A stretch of 64,000 nucleotides of DNA, taken from Pyxicephalus adspersus. Its lineage: Eukaryota > Chordata > Amphibia > Anura > Pyxicephalidae. This document shows, piece after piece, positions 41,706-51,065 of this stretch (its first letter is position 1; every line of letters starts with the position of its first letter). The notes beneath the pieces are model-generated. The model saw nothing but the letters and a program-made list of their open reading frames with translations. It searched no databases and was not told the origin of the DNA. The stretch lies in NCBI RefSeq assembly GCF_032062135.1, contig NC_092860.1:62705708-62769707 (forward strand). The letters are read 5' to 3'. A program made the position numbers and the translations under genes.

Positions 41706-42535
41706 TGAGGAGTGTTGTTGAAGCCATGGGAGTCCCAGAATTACTGCAGATGAGGCCTGGGGAAGTACATGGAAGGTTATGTCTCCTGATGTAGCACACC
41801 TACAGACATTTGAAGTTTGAAAGCGGATAAGTCCGCAGGACAGAATGGTACCATCTCCCGCAGAGATGCGCAGGGGTTGAGAGAAAGGTTCTATAGGCCA
41901 GGCACAATCCTTGACAAGAGCAGCTGAAAAAAATTGCCTGCTGCCCCAGAGTCGAAGAAAGCCTTAAGGGCAAGTGTGGACTTACAGTAGTGAAGCTGAA
42001 TGGGTATAGAAGAACGCTGAGTGGAGGAGAGAAAAGTGTTACCTAGCATGACCCCCTCAGAGCATACTAGGCGCTGCAGTTTCCTGGCTTCTGTGGATAG
42101 AGTTTAATGAAGTGCCCTTTCAGTCCTCAATAGATGCAGAGACCTGTAGAAAAACACTGGGACCTTTCTTCAAGAGGGCAGACTTGAACGGCCCAGTTGC
42201 TTGGGTTCCTCCAAAGATGGAGCAACAGGAGGGACCAGAGGTTCGGAGGTTGGGAGGACGGTGCCAGTCGAGGTGAAAAAATCTTGCGTGAGCAAGAACT
42301 CTCCAGAAAACAAATGTCAATCTGGATGGCCAGGGAGATCAGGTCATCCAAGAAAGAGGGAATCTCTCCACCAGCCAACTCAACCTTGATGCAGTCTGAC
42401 AGGCCCTGCCAGAAGGTAGCATGGAGTGCTTCATTGTTCCAGGTGAGCTCAGCTTCAAAATTCGACTGCAAACTGATCTACAGTGAGCGAGTTTTGGTGA
42501 AGACAAAGGAGTGTTCCGGCCACTAAAGAGGCGCA
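41706..42535 (-). pseudogene. gypsy-2 gag end and protease
   Basis: Gag remnants begin at about 42,535 (truncated N terminus; FEAELTWNNEALHATFWQGL at about 42,460). A degenerate zinc knuckle follows at 42,130-42,080 (LCIY, stop, GLKGHFIKLYP, where the second and last Cys are lost). The protease active site reads FFDSGAAGNFF at about 41,960, with the DSGA motif intact. Other frames carry VILGLPWLQQHSS-type sequence at about 41,720, typical of the protease C-terminal side. The 5' portion of gag is deleted together with part of the LTR. Confidence 0.8.
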
Positions 42536-42559
42536 AGCTGGTTTATCAAAGATTCTCTT

Positions 42560-43589
42560 GAAGAGAGCCAGGGAAATAAAATATACCACTTTAGCGAGAA
42601 ACACTGGAAGCAACAGGAGGTACAGGTGACACAGGTATATTCACAGAGAGGAACACTGGAACAGCAGAAGTGAAAGGGCTGGAAACAACTGACTTGGCAA
42701 CAATGGGTTAACACAGGAGCTGGACAGAGGAAACACTAGTTAAAGCAACAGGTGTACAGGAACTAGCTCAGCAAGCTAGGGGCTTGGCACTAGTGGAGAC
42801 ACGTTGTTGTCACGATAAAGACACTGGAACAGGAGGTGGACCCTCTGTGCTACCAGCACGTTTAACCGAGGTGGTATCAGAGGCGCAGAGTCTAAGGTAC
42901 CGCCTGGTGTTCACCAGAGAACCCCGCAAGGGGTGTTGGGCTTTGCTGCGAATGGCACCCAGGTTGCAGCCCTCAGACTCACCCGTGCAGGTAATAGCTG
43001 ACAGCTGGAGGTAACCAAAGGCAAAGTACCAAATCGACAGGCAGATTCAAAAACGGAAAACAGGACTGGGTCAGGGCAGGCAGAGAACAGGCATGGACAG
43101 GACAAGCCAAGGTCAGGAACAGGAAAACAAGACTGGAATCTGAATGCTCACAGGAACCTCAGATAGTACCACCTATTGCGGAGGCAATAAGTGTCTGACT
43201 GAGCCCAGCATATATAGGGAGACTGACAGGCTAGCTGGGCGGGGACTAGAAGGACAGGTGAGAATCAATTAGCAGGAAGGGCTCGGCAATGCCCCTAAGT
43301 CCAGAGCCATCAGAGCAGCCAGAGCAAGGTGGGAACAGCTGCTGCTAATCAGACACTATCAAGAGGACAATAAGTACTAGATCAGCAGTGCTGCAGATCT
43401 TTGACAGTTGCACAAATGCTGAGTGCTGTGTCTGAGCTAGTTCAAAGCCAGGGATGGTCAAGAGGTTATTTTCTGATTGGCCGGTGAAACTGATAAAGCT
43501 TGCTAGCGTAGACACGCCCAGAGTCAGGACTGCACGCATGCGCAGGAGAGAAGCGTCTGCGTTTTAGTGAGGAAGAGGTAAGTGTGACA
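42560..43589 (-). repeat. gypsy-2 5' LTR, truncated and interrupted
   Basis: Similarity to the 3' LTR starts at about 42,628 and runs to 42,807, is interrupted by a 599-bp nested LTR, and resumes at 43,407 to the outer end GTGTGACA at 43,589. The inner end with TGTCACGCTTGGGG is absent, so the LTR, primer-binding site and gag start were lost in one deletion near 42,540-42,620. A 26-base insert with ACACGCCCAGAGTC-type sequence makes the outer part slightly longer than in the 3' LTR. Confidence 0.82.
42808..43406. repeat. solo LTR nested in the gypsy-2 5' LTR
   Basis: A 599-bp segment with ends TGTCACGATAAAG and ATCTTTGACA, flanked by GTTGT (42,803-42,807) and GTTGC (43,407-43,411), a 5-bp target-site duplication with one mismatch. 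The surrounding LTR sequence is continuous when it is removed, judged against the 3' LTR at 38,442-38,951. A TATA-like CATATATAGGG lies at 43,209-43,219 on the plus strand. No internal coding sequence is present. Confidence 0.88.
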
Positions 43590-45470
43590 TGCAGTACAAC
43601 TGTGCCATTTGGGCTCCTGGTTCACTCTGCGCTCCTTCAACAGATGGATGGAGTTTGAGAGACTTATCTGAGGGGCTCATCTTATATATACTATTTACTA
43701 AACATATTTGGCAATGCTGTAAAGGTAAATTTCCATTGACAACACCAAGTCCTCCTATGACTGTTTTTTTTTTTAATTTATTTACTTTTACTTACTTACA
43801 TTTTACTTTTATTACTTTACTTTTAAACAATGGAAAACAATAACATCAGAAAAAGTGTGTAGAAAAAGAAAATATGAGAAAAACTTAGATCAGCAGTGTT
43901 GTAAACAATAGTCTCTGCACATTAGACTATTAACACAAAAAATGGGGGTGGGTAAATAGGGATGGTAAGGCCAGGGGAGAATAGGGGGGTATAGGTTTAA
44001 ACTAGATTAGATTTGTGGACCAATACAGAACAAAGTTCGACAGCAAAAAGGGAACTAAGTGCGGAAGCCGTCAAAGGAAAGAAGTTTAATTAAAACCATC
44101 TAGAATAGCACATACAGCTATAGTCGCCTTATGTTACCTGAGCTAAATAGGCACTATAGTCAGGAGAATCTTGGTATTGTAACCAGTAGAACCAAATATT
44201 GTGGAACTTCTCCTCTGTACCGTGAATGGTGGATGTTAGATCTTTCATGAGCATAATCTCTCCCCTATGACTGTTTGACTATGTAGTTCATCCCTGGAAA
44301 TCTAGAGGCATTTTTTACTTTGACCGTGATATATATCATAAGATGCAGAAATTACTTAATAGACCTGGGATTCCCAGTAATTCTCTTTTTAGCCATTTTC
44401 AAATCCGACATTTTGCACAATCTCTGTTGAGGGATATGATGTTTTTGGCTCCGAACCTGGCAAGCCAGCTGTTGATACTTGAAATATATTGGGTATTAGC
44501 ATCTGCAGCTCCCTCCACTAAACACTCTTGTATGCCTAATAGTGAGGCAACTCTAGGTAGGGAGCTAACCTTGGAAGAGTGGCAGTTAGTTTTTAGACAA
44601 GCTCATTAACATTCTCTATGTATGCTACATCACAAAAATATGTACAAAATTTTGATGCATTCGTTTTTTTACATAAGACAAAATAAATGCTATGTACCCC
44701 TTGGCCAGCAACCTTTCCTGGTCTTGTGTTTGGGCTCCCTTTTCATATTGTATGGTCTTGCTATAGCATTGTTCCTTTCTGGTGTGAAGTTAAATAAGTT
44801 TCTTTCTCAACTGATAGTACATACCCCAATCTGATTGGATCCTCTGACATCTGTTTGACCCTGCACCCCATACAGAGCTTTTCCAAGGTGCAAGCAAACT
44901 TGTTACCCAAACTTTTGACTGTCATAAGGTGTCTTACAACTTTAAGGTGGAAATCTACATTGCCTCTAACCCAAATTGAGCTATATAAACAGGTCAAGGA
45001 TGTTCAATTAATGAATCGTTTAACAGCCCAACTCAACATTTTGTATAAGCATCAAGAAAACTGGGTTTTACAAAACTAATGTTTTTTTTTTTTTTAATAC
45101 CCTCTTTTTTTAATTAAGGATATATATTATACCTCTAATGATCATGGTACTATCTACTTGGACAGTACAGGGGATGGTTATAGCACCCGATTTCCAGGAC
45201 ACCTCTTGTTCTCATTTCTGCTGACACATCTGTTTATTTTCCTCTTTTTATAAATTATTTTCTTTATTGGCTCATACCTTTTTTAGCATCTGTAGCATAC
45301 AGTGTCTTGATCTGCTTTATCATTATTGTCTACCAATAAGGTATTATATAGTATATTATTAGGATTCTAAACATGAATGATGACTTATTCAAATAAGCCT
45401 GGTTCTGTTTTATTTTCTTCTGTTTTTTTTTCCTATGGTTTATTCCTCAATAAAAATTTACATAAAATAC
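43590..45470 (+). mobile_element. L1-I: 5'-truncated L1-clade LINE, interrupted
   Basis: Plus-strand ORF2 C-terminal sequence starts right after the gypsy-2 LTR (QYNCAIWAPGSLCAPSTDGW). It continues after the nested L1-J as FSHFQIRHFAQSLLRDMMF (about 44,400), ATLGRELTLEEWQLVFRQAH (44,548-44,607), then decayed tail sequence (LPLTQIELYKQVKDV, about 44,970). A T-rich 3' untranslated region and CTCAATAAAAATTTACATAA (45,447-45,466) mark the 3' end. The zinc motif is lost. Inactive. Confidence 0.78.
43767..44263 (-). mobile_element. L1-J: short 5'-truncated L1 insertion with target-site duplication
   Basis: A 497-bp minus-strand L1 3' end inserted in L1-I. A 13-bp perfect duplication CCTATGACTGTTT flanks it (43,754-43,766 and 44,264-44,276). 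The retained ORF2 end reads MKDLTSTIHGTEEKFHNIWF and YWLQYQDSPDYSAYLAQVT, then a stop, then a C-rich 3' untranslated region and an A tail (T run on the plus strand at about 43,763-43,774). The short coding end is intact, and the duplication is perfect, so it is a fairly recent event. Confidence 0.9.
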
Positions 45471-46027
45471 CCAATACACAAATCAAAAAAGACCTTGCCT
45501 CTCCTTGCATCTTGTCGATGGAAAAGTTCTAGATGTGAAAGCCATGACTAAGAGCTTGAGAGACTAGCAAATTAAAAATGTTTCATGCATTAAAAGTTAT
45601 TCAAAATTGAAGCACACCAGAATAGGGACTTCCTTTTACAAAAAAAAAAAAAAATTGGAGCCAGCTAAAAACAATGAGATTTGAAATTTACAGTCATATT
45701 GATAAAATAAAGATTCATTGTCATTATTGGGCCTATACTCGTGTGGAAAGTTAGCCAGTTGTCTGTGACAACATTAGAAAAGAATACAGCCTTAATATTC
45801 TGCGAAAGTATGTCTTATCATGGCAACACTTAGAATGTGGCCAGCATCAGAACACATTGGACATGCAGACCATCCTGCAACCACAGAAAGGTTGTGACTA
45901 AAAGCATAAATTGCATTTGATTTCTTTTGATTTCTAGGTGCTAAAATGAATGATGAGGATGATAAAATTTCCAGAGACAATTTTACAAAATACAAGTAAA
46001 AATTGGGTTGGTCCTGAATTTTGCTTA
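45471..46027. other. no gene seen
   Basis: No recognisable feature. The minus frame at 45,792-46,469 runs through this stretch, the LINE tail and antisense L1 sequence, and is a chance composite. Confidence 0.5.
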
Positions 46028-46175
46028 ATGTTATAGTTACATAGTAGGTCAGGTTGAAAAAAGGCACAAGTCCATCCAGTTCAACTTTACGGAAGTAAAC
46101 ATATCCCAGATACAAAAGCCTATGGACATAGTTGGTCCAGAGGAAGGCAAAATAAACCCTGGTCAAAATCTGCAC
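46028..46175 (-). mobile_element. CR1-e: 3' tail of a CR1-like LINE
   Basis: The plus strand shows the tail in reverse: TTATAGTTACATAGTAGGTC, AAGTCCATCCAGTTCAACTT and AGACATAGTTGGTCCAGAGG-like sequence. The minus strand encodes VELDGLVPFFNLTYYVT, matching CR1-b. Only about 150 bp is present, the usual short 5' truncation for this group. Confidence 0.78.
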
Positions 46176-47100
46176 AGAAAAGGGGGACCTGGTGGAAAAT
46201 CGTCTGCAACTGGCAAGATTCCCAGCCTTTTTCTTCCTCTGGCTGGACCAGCCGCGGCCAGGCCTGCAAACCCATGGCATCAATTTATGGCATCCCTCCG
46301 GCCGTGGGACCCAACGATGCAGAATTTGGGCATCAAGCCTGGCCATCACCTTTTCTCCAGAACCCCAAGTATTGTGCCAGCCACTTACTCTTTCAACACA
46401 CCAGTCTCCCCTATTGTTAGTCTCTGCATCCCATCCACATTGGAAGGGGCACCTTCCAGTATCGGCCATTTAGAAGCTAGCTGCAAAATGGAGTTCCAGG
46501 CTATGCAGCGCTCCCTGCATCAAGTCACTAATACCACCACCGCCTTGCAGCAAACATGCTCAAGGCTTTCTTCACAGGTATCTTCTCACGAGGAGATACT
46601 TACCTGTCACGAAGCACAGATCAATGCCCTTTTCCTACTCCATGATGATGCAGAGAATTGCAACAGTAGGAACAACATTCTTATTTGGGGAGTTCCTGAA
46701 ACAGTTCCCACCGTGGAACTCGCCACTGCAGCTTACACCATTTTTGCCAACTTGCTGGATATACCATCTTATGTTGATATAGAAATCCACCGGGTCCATA
46801 GAATCCCAGGCCCACACAGCTGAGATCCTCAGCGTCCTAGAGATATTATCTTTCGGATACATCTCTATCGTACTAATGAAGATATCATGCGCAAGGCTCG
46901 TAAAGCATGTTCCTTTGAATAGCGAAAAGCTTTTGCCTGATCTGTCCAAGCTTACACCTGATCTGCGTAGAGCCCTTAAACCTCTGCTCCGTGTGCTATG
47001 TGATCACAACATCCCATATAGATAGGGTTTCCATTTTCATCTGATTAGTCACCAAGGTGGAAAGAATTACGTTCTTCGTGACCTGCTTTCCTCATCGTTC
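46176..47100 (+). pseudogene. L1-K ORF1
   Basis: The open frame at 46,122-46,823 starts in the upstream CR1 tail; native ORF1 sequence begins at about 46,176. A proline/serine-rich N-terminal part and a coil (LQQTCSRLSSQVSSHEEILT) lead to the conserved block DDAENCNSRNNILIWGVPET (46,648-46,707) and DIEIHRVHRIPGPHS, then a stop. The next blocks, PRDIIFRIHLYRTNEDIMRK (about 46,835-46,900), stay in the same frame beyond that stop, and a weak ORF1 tail follows (LTPDLRRALKPLL at about 46,940-46,985, in another frame). ORF1 proteins bind LINE RNA. This copy is lightly broken in the RRM region. Confidence 0.8.
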
Positions 47101-47462
47101 CTCCCTTGTCCCAACTTCAATAATGGAAATCCTTCAGTCTTGTCTAAATGTCTTTCCTCTTCACAAGGCTGTTCATTGGCGCCTTCATTAAAAACGGCCC
47201 CATAGCAAGCAATTTGAATCCAGCCTAAATTCCTGTCTTCTTTGGACATCTAAATCTTGACTGATCCTGAAGCTCTTACTCTGCCTGATCCAATTTCCTT
47301 GGTTATATGCTTTTGTCATGTTTACTAGGGTATCAAATTGTAGGTTTTTATGTCACTGTGAATTAGGATGTATGCCCTGCCTTAGTTTAAATGGGTTTTA
47401 CATTTTTTTCGCTGGGGCTCCCATTTGAGGGTTTTGATGTAAGGGGGAGATGGAGGGAGTGT
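47101..47462. other. L1-K spacer before the tandem units
   Basis: Decayed sequence between ORF1 and the first tandem spacer unit. No independent feature seen. Confidence 0.45.
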
Positions 47463-48048
47463 CTGCCTTAATTAGGCATTGCAGATTTTTTGTACTTATA
47501 TGCTTTAAACATATTTTTCAAAGTGGATTCTTGAACCAGCATCGCTATAAATGTACTCAATGTGTTCAACGGACCCCTGGCTACTATAACAGCGGCGATT
47601 GGTTGCAAACACATTGAAGTAAAACGCAGCTCTGCTGGTTTAAGCTTCTATTTGGCAGTATTACCGAAATCATAAGATAAGCTTGTGGTTACCTTTTGCA
47701 ATTAGGCACAATGGTATTGCACCATTTTCCTAGATTTTGTACTACTTTGCCTTTAGTTTAAATGTGCATTCAGATTTTTGTTCTTATACATTTTAAAATG
47801 TGATCCTTACGGTGGATTCCTGGTTCAGCATTGCTGTATAAGTCCACAATATGTTAAGTGAGTCCCCTGAGTGGGCATTATAATCTTCAGAAGTGATCGT
47901 TTCCAAACTCATTCACGTACAACGCAGCTCTGCTGGTTCAGGCATCTATTTGGCAGTATTACTTTAATTACCAGATAAGCTTCTGGTTGCATTTTGCAAT
48001 TATGCACAATATGTTATTACACTTTTTTTCCTAGATTTTGTACTAGTT
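47463..48048 (+). repeat. L1-K inter-ORF tandem repeat, units 1 and 2
   Basis: Two adjacent units, about 47,463-47,746 and 47,747-48,048, with a period near 290 bp. Shared blocks include ACGCAGCTCTGCTGGTT, TATTTGGCAGTATTAC, GATAAGCTT.TGGTT and TTTTCCTAGATTTTGTACTA. No frame runs through them. Confidence 0.85.
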
Positions 48049-48059
48049 TGCCTTAGTTT

Positions 48060-50554
48060 AGCCTAAAGTTTGGTATGTGATCAGTTTCTAAGGGATAGGA
48101 TTCATGACTACTTAGGTAGTGTTGCTGAGCCTAAACATCTAAAGATAAGGAGAGGATAAAGAGAAAAGGGGCTCTCTAAGGCCGTATTATTATAAAATTG
48201 ATTAAAATCTTTTATTTATATTCAATAAAATAAATGTCCTAGGATACATATAAGGTTTTAGTACTCTGACATTATGAATCTAGATACATTACATGAGGTT
48301 GGTTATAATGTACACCAAACCCCAGTGAACTGAGGGTCAATTTAGGTGATTTTCTGGTTAATGGTCTCTCTTGACAGGTTTCGCCCTTGTGGGCTTCCTC
48401 AGGGGAGTTGAGACCCTAAAATTTGTGGAGGCACATTGTGATAACATTAAAAGAAGGTAATTTGTAATATTAAAGTATTAGTAGAAGCTAGGAATATGGT
48501 TTCAAAGACATAATACCTATGTTATATATCAAGGGACACTGACTGTTCAAGCCTGATTTTCCATCAAGGTAGTCCTGTTAAAAAAAACTGGTGGAATAGA
48601 CTTGGTGGATTGACTGTTTGGTGAGGATAAGTTATCTAGTATACAAGTGAAGATAAGAAAATTGATACAAAGCTAACACAAAGTCTAGAAGTAATACTAA
48701 ATAAAATTGATATTGAGTATAGGGAACTTACATTAGAGGTAATGATGTCAGTAAGGTAATTATATTGAGAGGAGTTGATAATGCAAATGTTTAAAATGAG
48801 GGGATGGCTGTAGATCAAAGGTGTTGCATTTTTATCAAATATACTTTTCAAATGGCTACAAAAATGACAGGGAAAGAAAAATATTTTGATTTATACCTGT
48901 AGAGAGATGTAAAATACTAAACAGATATTTGCTCTCTAAAGAGAGATGATGAATACTGTAAAAAAAAAAAATGGACATAAAGTAAGGTAACTGTCATTAT
49001 AGACTAATATCCATTAGTATCATCCATTCATAGGGGTAGTTAAATAAGGAGGATTAGGTTAAAATGGGATAGGATGAATAAAAAATTTTTTTAGGTTGGT
49101 ACTTACTGGGTAATATGTCAAACACCCAGGATAACTTCCAATGTGTTAGAGAGATGAAGTTTTCAAGTGCACAAGGAAAATAGGGTTGGATATTGCCTGC
49201 AAGGTGTTAATGACAGATTGGTACTTACTGGCTTCTACTATTCAGAAGGAGTTAGTGAAGAGTCTAAGATTAAATACTCACTTTTTTTGGATAAAAGGAA
49301 GAGTGTCCTGTCAGCAGGCAACCAGCACCTGCTTTTAAATGAACTGGCAAAGTGACTGTTGGTCAAATCACGCATGCAAATTATTTCACATATGCAAATT
49401 AGTTCAGATCTCACGTGAGAGTGATGGTGATGACATGGAAGGGGGGAAGTGAGTAAAATGAAGTCACTTCCGCCCCTAACCTGACTAGGGTGTGGGATAG
49501 AAAAGTTGAAGAGCTGTCAAGTAGGGAATAAGGGGAGGAAAAAGTTTTAAGGAGGAAAAAATATGACTTTTCAACTAGTGTAGACTCCAGTGCACCTCAC
49601 CCAAATGAGAAGGGAAAACATAGTAGGTCTCCCCAATTGACAAGGAAAAAATTTCTATGACCAAACGAGGGAAGGTAGAGCAGTAGGGCTTGCGTATTGG
49701 CACATCTGCACTAATAGCGTCCTTACAGATATGGGACACCTCCCGTCCCACGTAGGGACACAGAGTAAATATCAAGGGAGAACAGGGAGATTGTTACAAT
49801 AAGTCGTATGTAAAACTTACATATAAGTAATAGAGTAATAGTAATAGAGTAATAGAGTAAAACATGTACATATATCATAACTTACATAAGTGATCAGAGT
49901 CAAACCAACGATACAAGGAAGAAAAAGTAAATGTCAGTATCGGTCATTTTATAAGCAGAAAAGCAATGGTATCAAAAAATAATCTTAGTAGAGATGAAAC
50001 TCTACAATAGAAATGCATGTAAGAGCTTCTGCCTCTAGTGCAGGAGTGACGAGGGTATGATGAGCCCGCCTATTGCTGGGCCAGCTTAAGAACGTTAACT
50101 CCGCCTCACTGAGGACGCCTTCACCTGCTCCAAGCAGGAGATTAACTCCTTATTAGCGGGTCTTGGCCATATCAGCGTGAATAGCCAAATGGGGGGGTTT
50201 GGGGGCAGAGAACAAATGCGGACAAGGTGTCCAAGATGGCTCTGCCCCCAGCTAGCACCCTGCGGGTGCCCCGGTCAGGAGTCCTGTAGCAGGGTATATC
50301 TAAAACCTAAAAGGGAGATCCATGGATTTGTGAATGTAATGATTTACTAATAATACTTTGCTGAATACAAAGGGCATTTTTACTAATCATACATAATCCT
50401 CAAGTTTTATGCTCTAAGTTTTAAAGTTTGATTAGTATTAATATGAGCTAAGTAATAACAAAGAATTATATAATAGTTATATATAAATTGGGTTATTTAT
50501 GGGTTTTTTTTAAAAATTGTATAATTTAATACGGTCATATACAAAATAGGTTTA
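48060..50554 (-). mobile_element. probable insertion, Penelope-like in part, no protein
   Basis: About 2.5 kb that separates tandem spacer units of the surrounding L1. It encodes no recognisable protein. On the minus strand, 48,363-48,415 folds into a hammerhead-like shape of the sort found in Penelope-like element ends. A plus-strand stretch near 50,235 (CCAAGATGGCTCTGCCCCCA) resembles the start of an L1 ORF1, so more than one element may be present. Ends and target-site duplication were not found. The class is a suggestion only. Confidence 0.4.
48363..48415 (-). ncRNA. hammerhead-ribozyme-like motif (type I order), degenerate core
   Basis: Read 5' to 3' on the minus strand: GGTCTC, then AACTCCC, then CTGAGGA (consensus CTGATGA with one change), a hairpin of GCCC/GGGC with loop ACAA, GAAAC, CTGTC (cleavage-site triplet GTC), and after AAGA the strand GAGACC that pairs with the opening GGTCTC. 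The order and the very short stem III are those of type I hammerheads in Penelope-like elements and retrozymes. The core change and weak pairing next to the cleavage site make self-cleavage doubtful. Confidence 0.45.
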
Positions 50555-50842
50555 CATGGTCATTGCTAATTCTTGCTTTTATACTTTTTGAATGTAGACC
50601 TTCAGGTGGATTCTTGAACCAACATGGCTATATAAGCACAAAATAGGTTATGCAGGTCCTTTTAATAGGCACTATAGCATCCATGAGTGATCGGTTGCAA
50701 ATACATTCTGGCTTGGTGCAGGTCTGCTGGTTTAGGCATCTATACAGAAGCGTCACTTAAACTTTAAGATAATTTCGTGGTTGTCGTTTTAAATTTTGCA
50801 AAATATGTTGTTGCACTATTTTCCTAGATTTTTTTTACTAGT
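50555..50842 (+). repeat. L1-K inter-ORF repeat, unit 3
   Basis: Matches units 1 and 2 (47,463-48,048) through GGTGGATTCTTGAACCA, ATCGGTTGCAAATACATT, CTGCTGGTTTAGGCATCTAT and TTTTCCTAGATTTTTTTTAC. It is placed 2.5 kb downstream of unit 2, which is why the intervening DNA looks like an insertion. Confidence 0.75.
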
Positions 50843-51065
50843 AACAGGTTTTTCCCCGGGCAGGAATGCATACCCGCATAGATAAACCACCTAACTAGGC
50901 GGCTTTTCAAGGATTTTACCTTCCACTTGGGTCTGCTTATCGACAGTTGGGACAGTAGCCCATCCCAATTGTTGAGAGCTTTGTCGTTGTGTGTGAACTC
51001 TTCCCATTCCCAACCCTCCATAATACTTTCCTCCCCACACCCTAACTTCCACCAACTCCCAATTC
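50843..51065. other. between spacer unit 3 and ORF2
   Basis: No motif of its own. The expected first codons of ORF2 were not recognised here, so ORF2 is truncated or decayed at its start. Confidence 0.4.

Larger units (their letters stand above)
38442..43589 (-). mobile_element. gypsy-2: chromodomain Ty3/gypsy element
   Basis: A minus-strand LTR retrotransposon with the usual chromovirus order: gag (about 42,060-42,535), protease (about 41,940), RT, RNase H, integrase and a chromodomain next to the 3' LTR (38,442-38,951). The purine-rich tract TAAAAGGGGGGTAA lies right before the 3' LTR (plus-strand 38,952-38,965). The 5' LTR on the right has lost its inner end together with the primer-binding site and gag start, and hosts a nested solo LTR. 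Many stops and shifts make it inactive. The outer flanks (GAAGG and TGCAG) do not match, so no target-site duplication survives. Confidence 0.9.

Noticed and set aside
45792..46469. A 225-codon minus-strand gene
   Set aside because: The frame is a composite of antisense L1 ORF1, a CR1-like tail (ELDGLVPFFNLTYYVT) and unrelated flank.
48060..50554. A complete Penelope-like element
   Set aside because: No reverse transcriptase or GIY-YIG endonuclease sequence was found. Only the hammerhead-like fold suggests a link, so I kept it as a possible non-autonomous form.
47463..50842. A satellite array or CRISPR-like array
   Set aside because: There are only three diverged units of about 290 bp and no short identical repeats with unique spacers. 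They lie between LINE ORFs.
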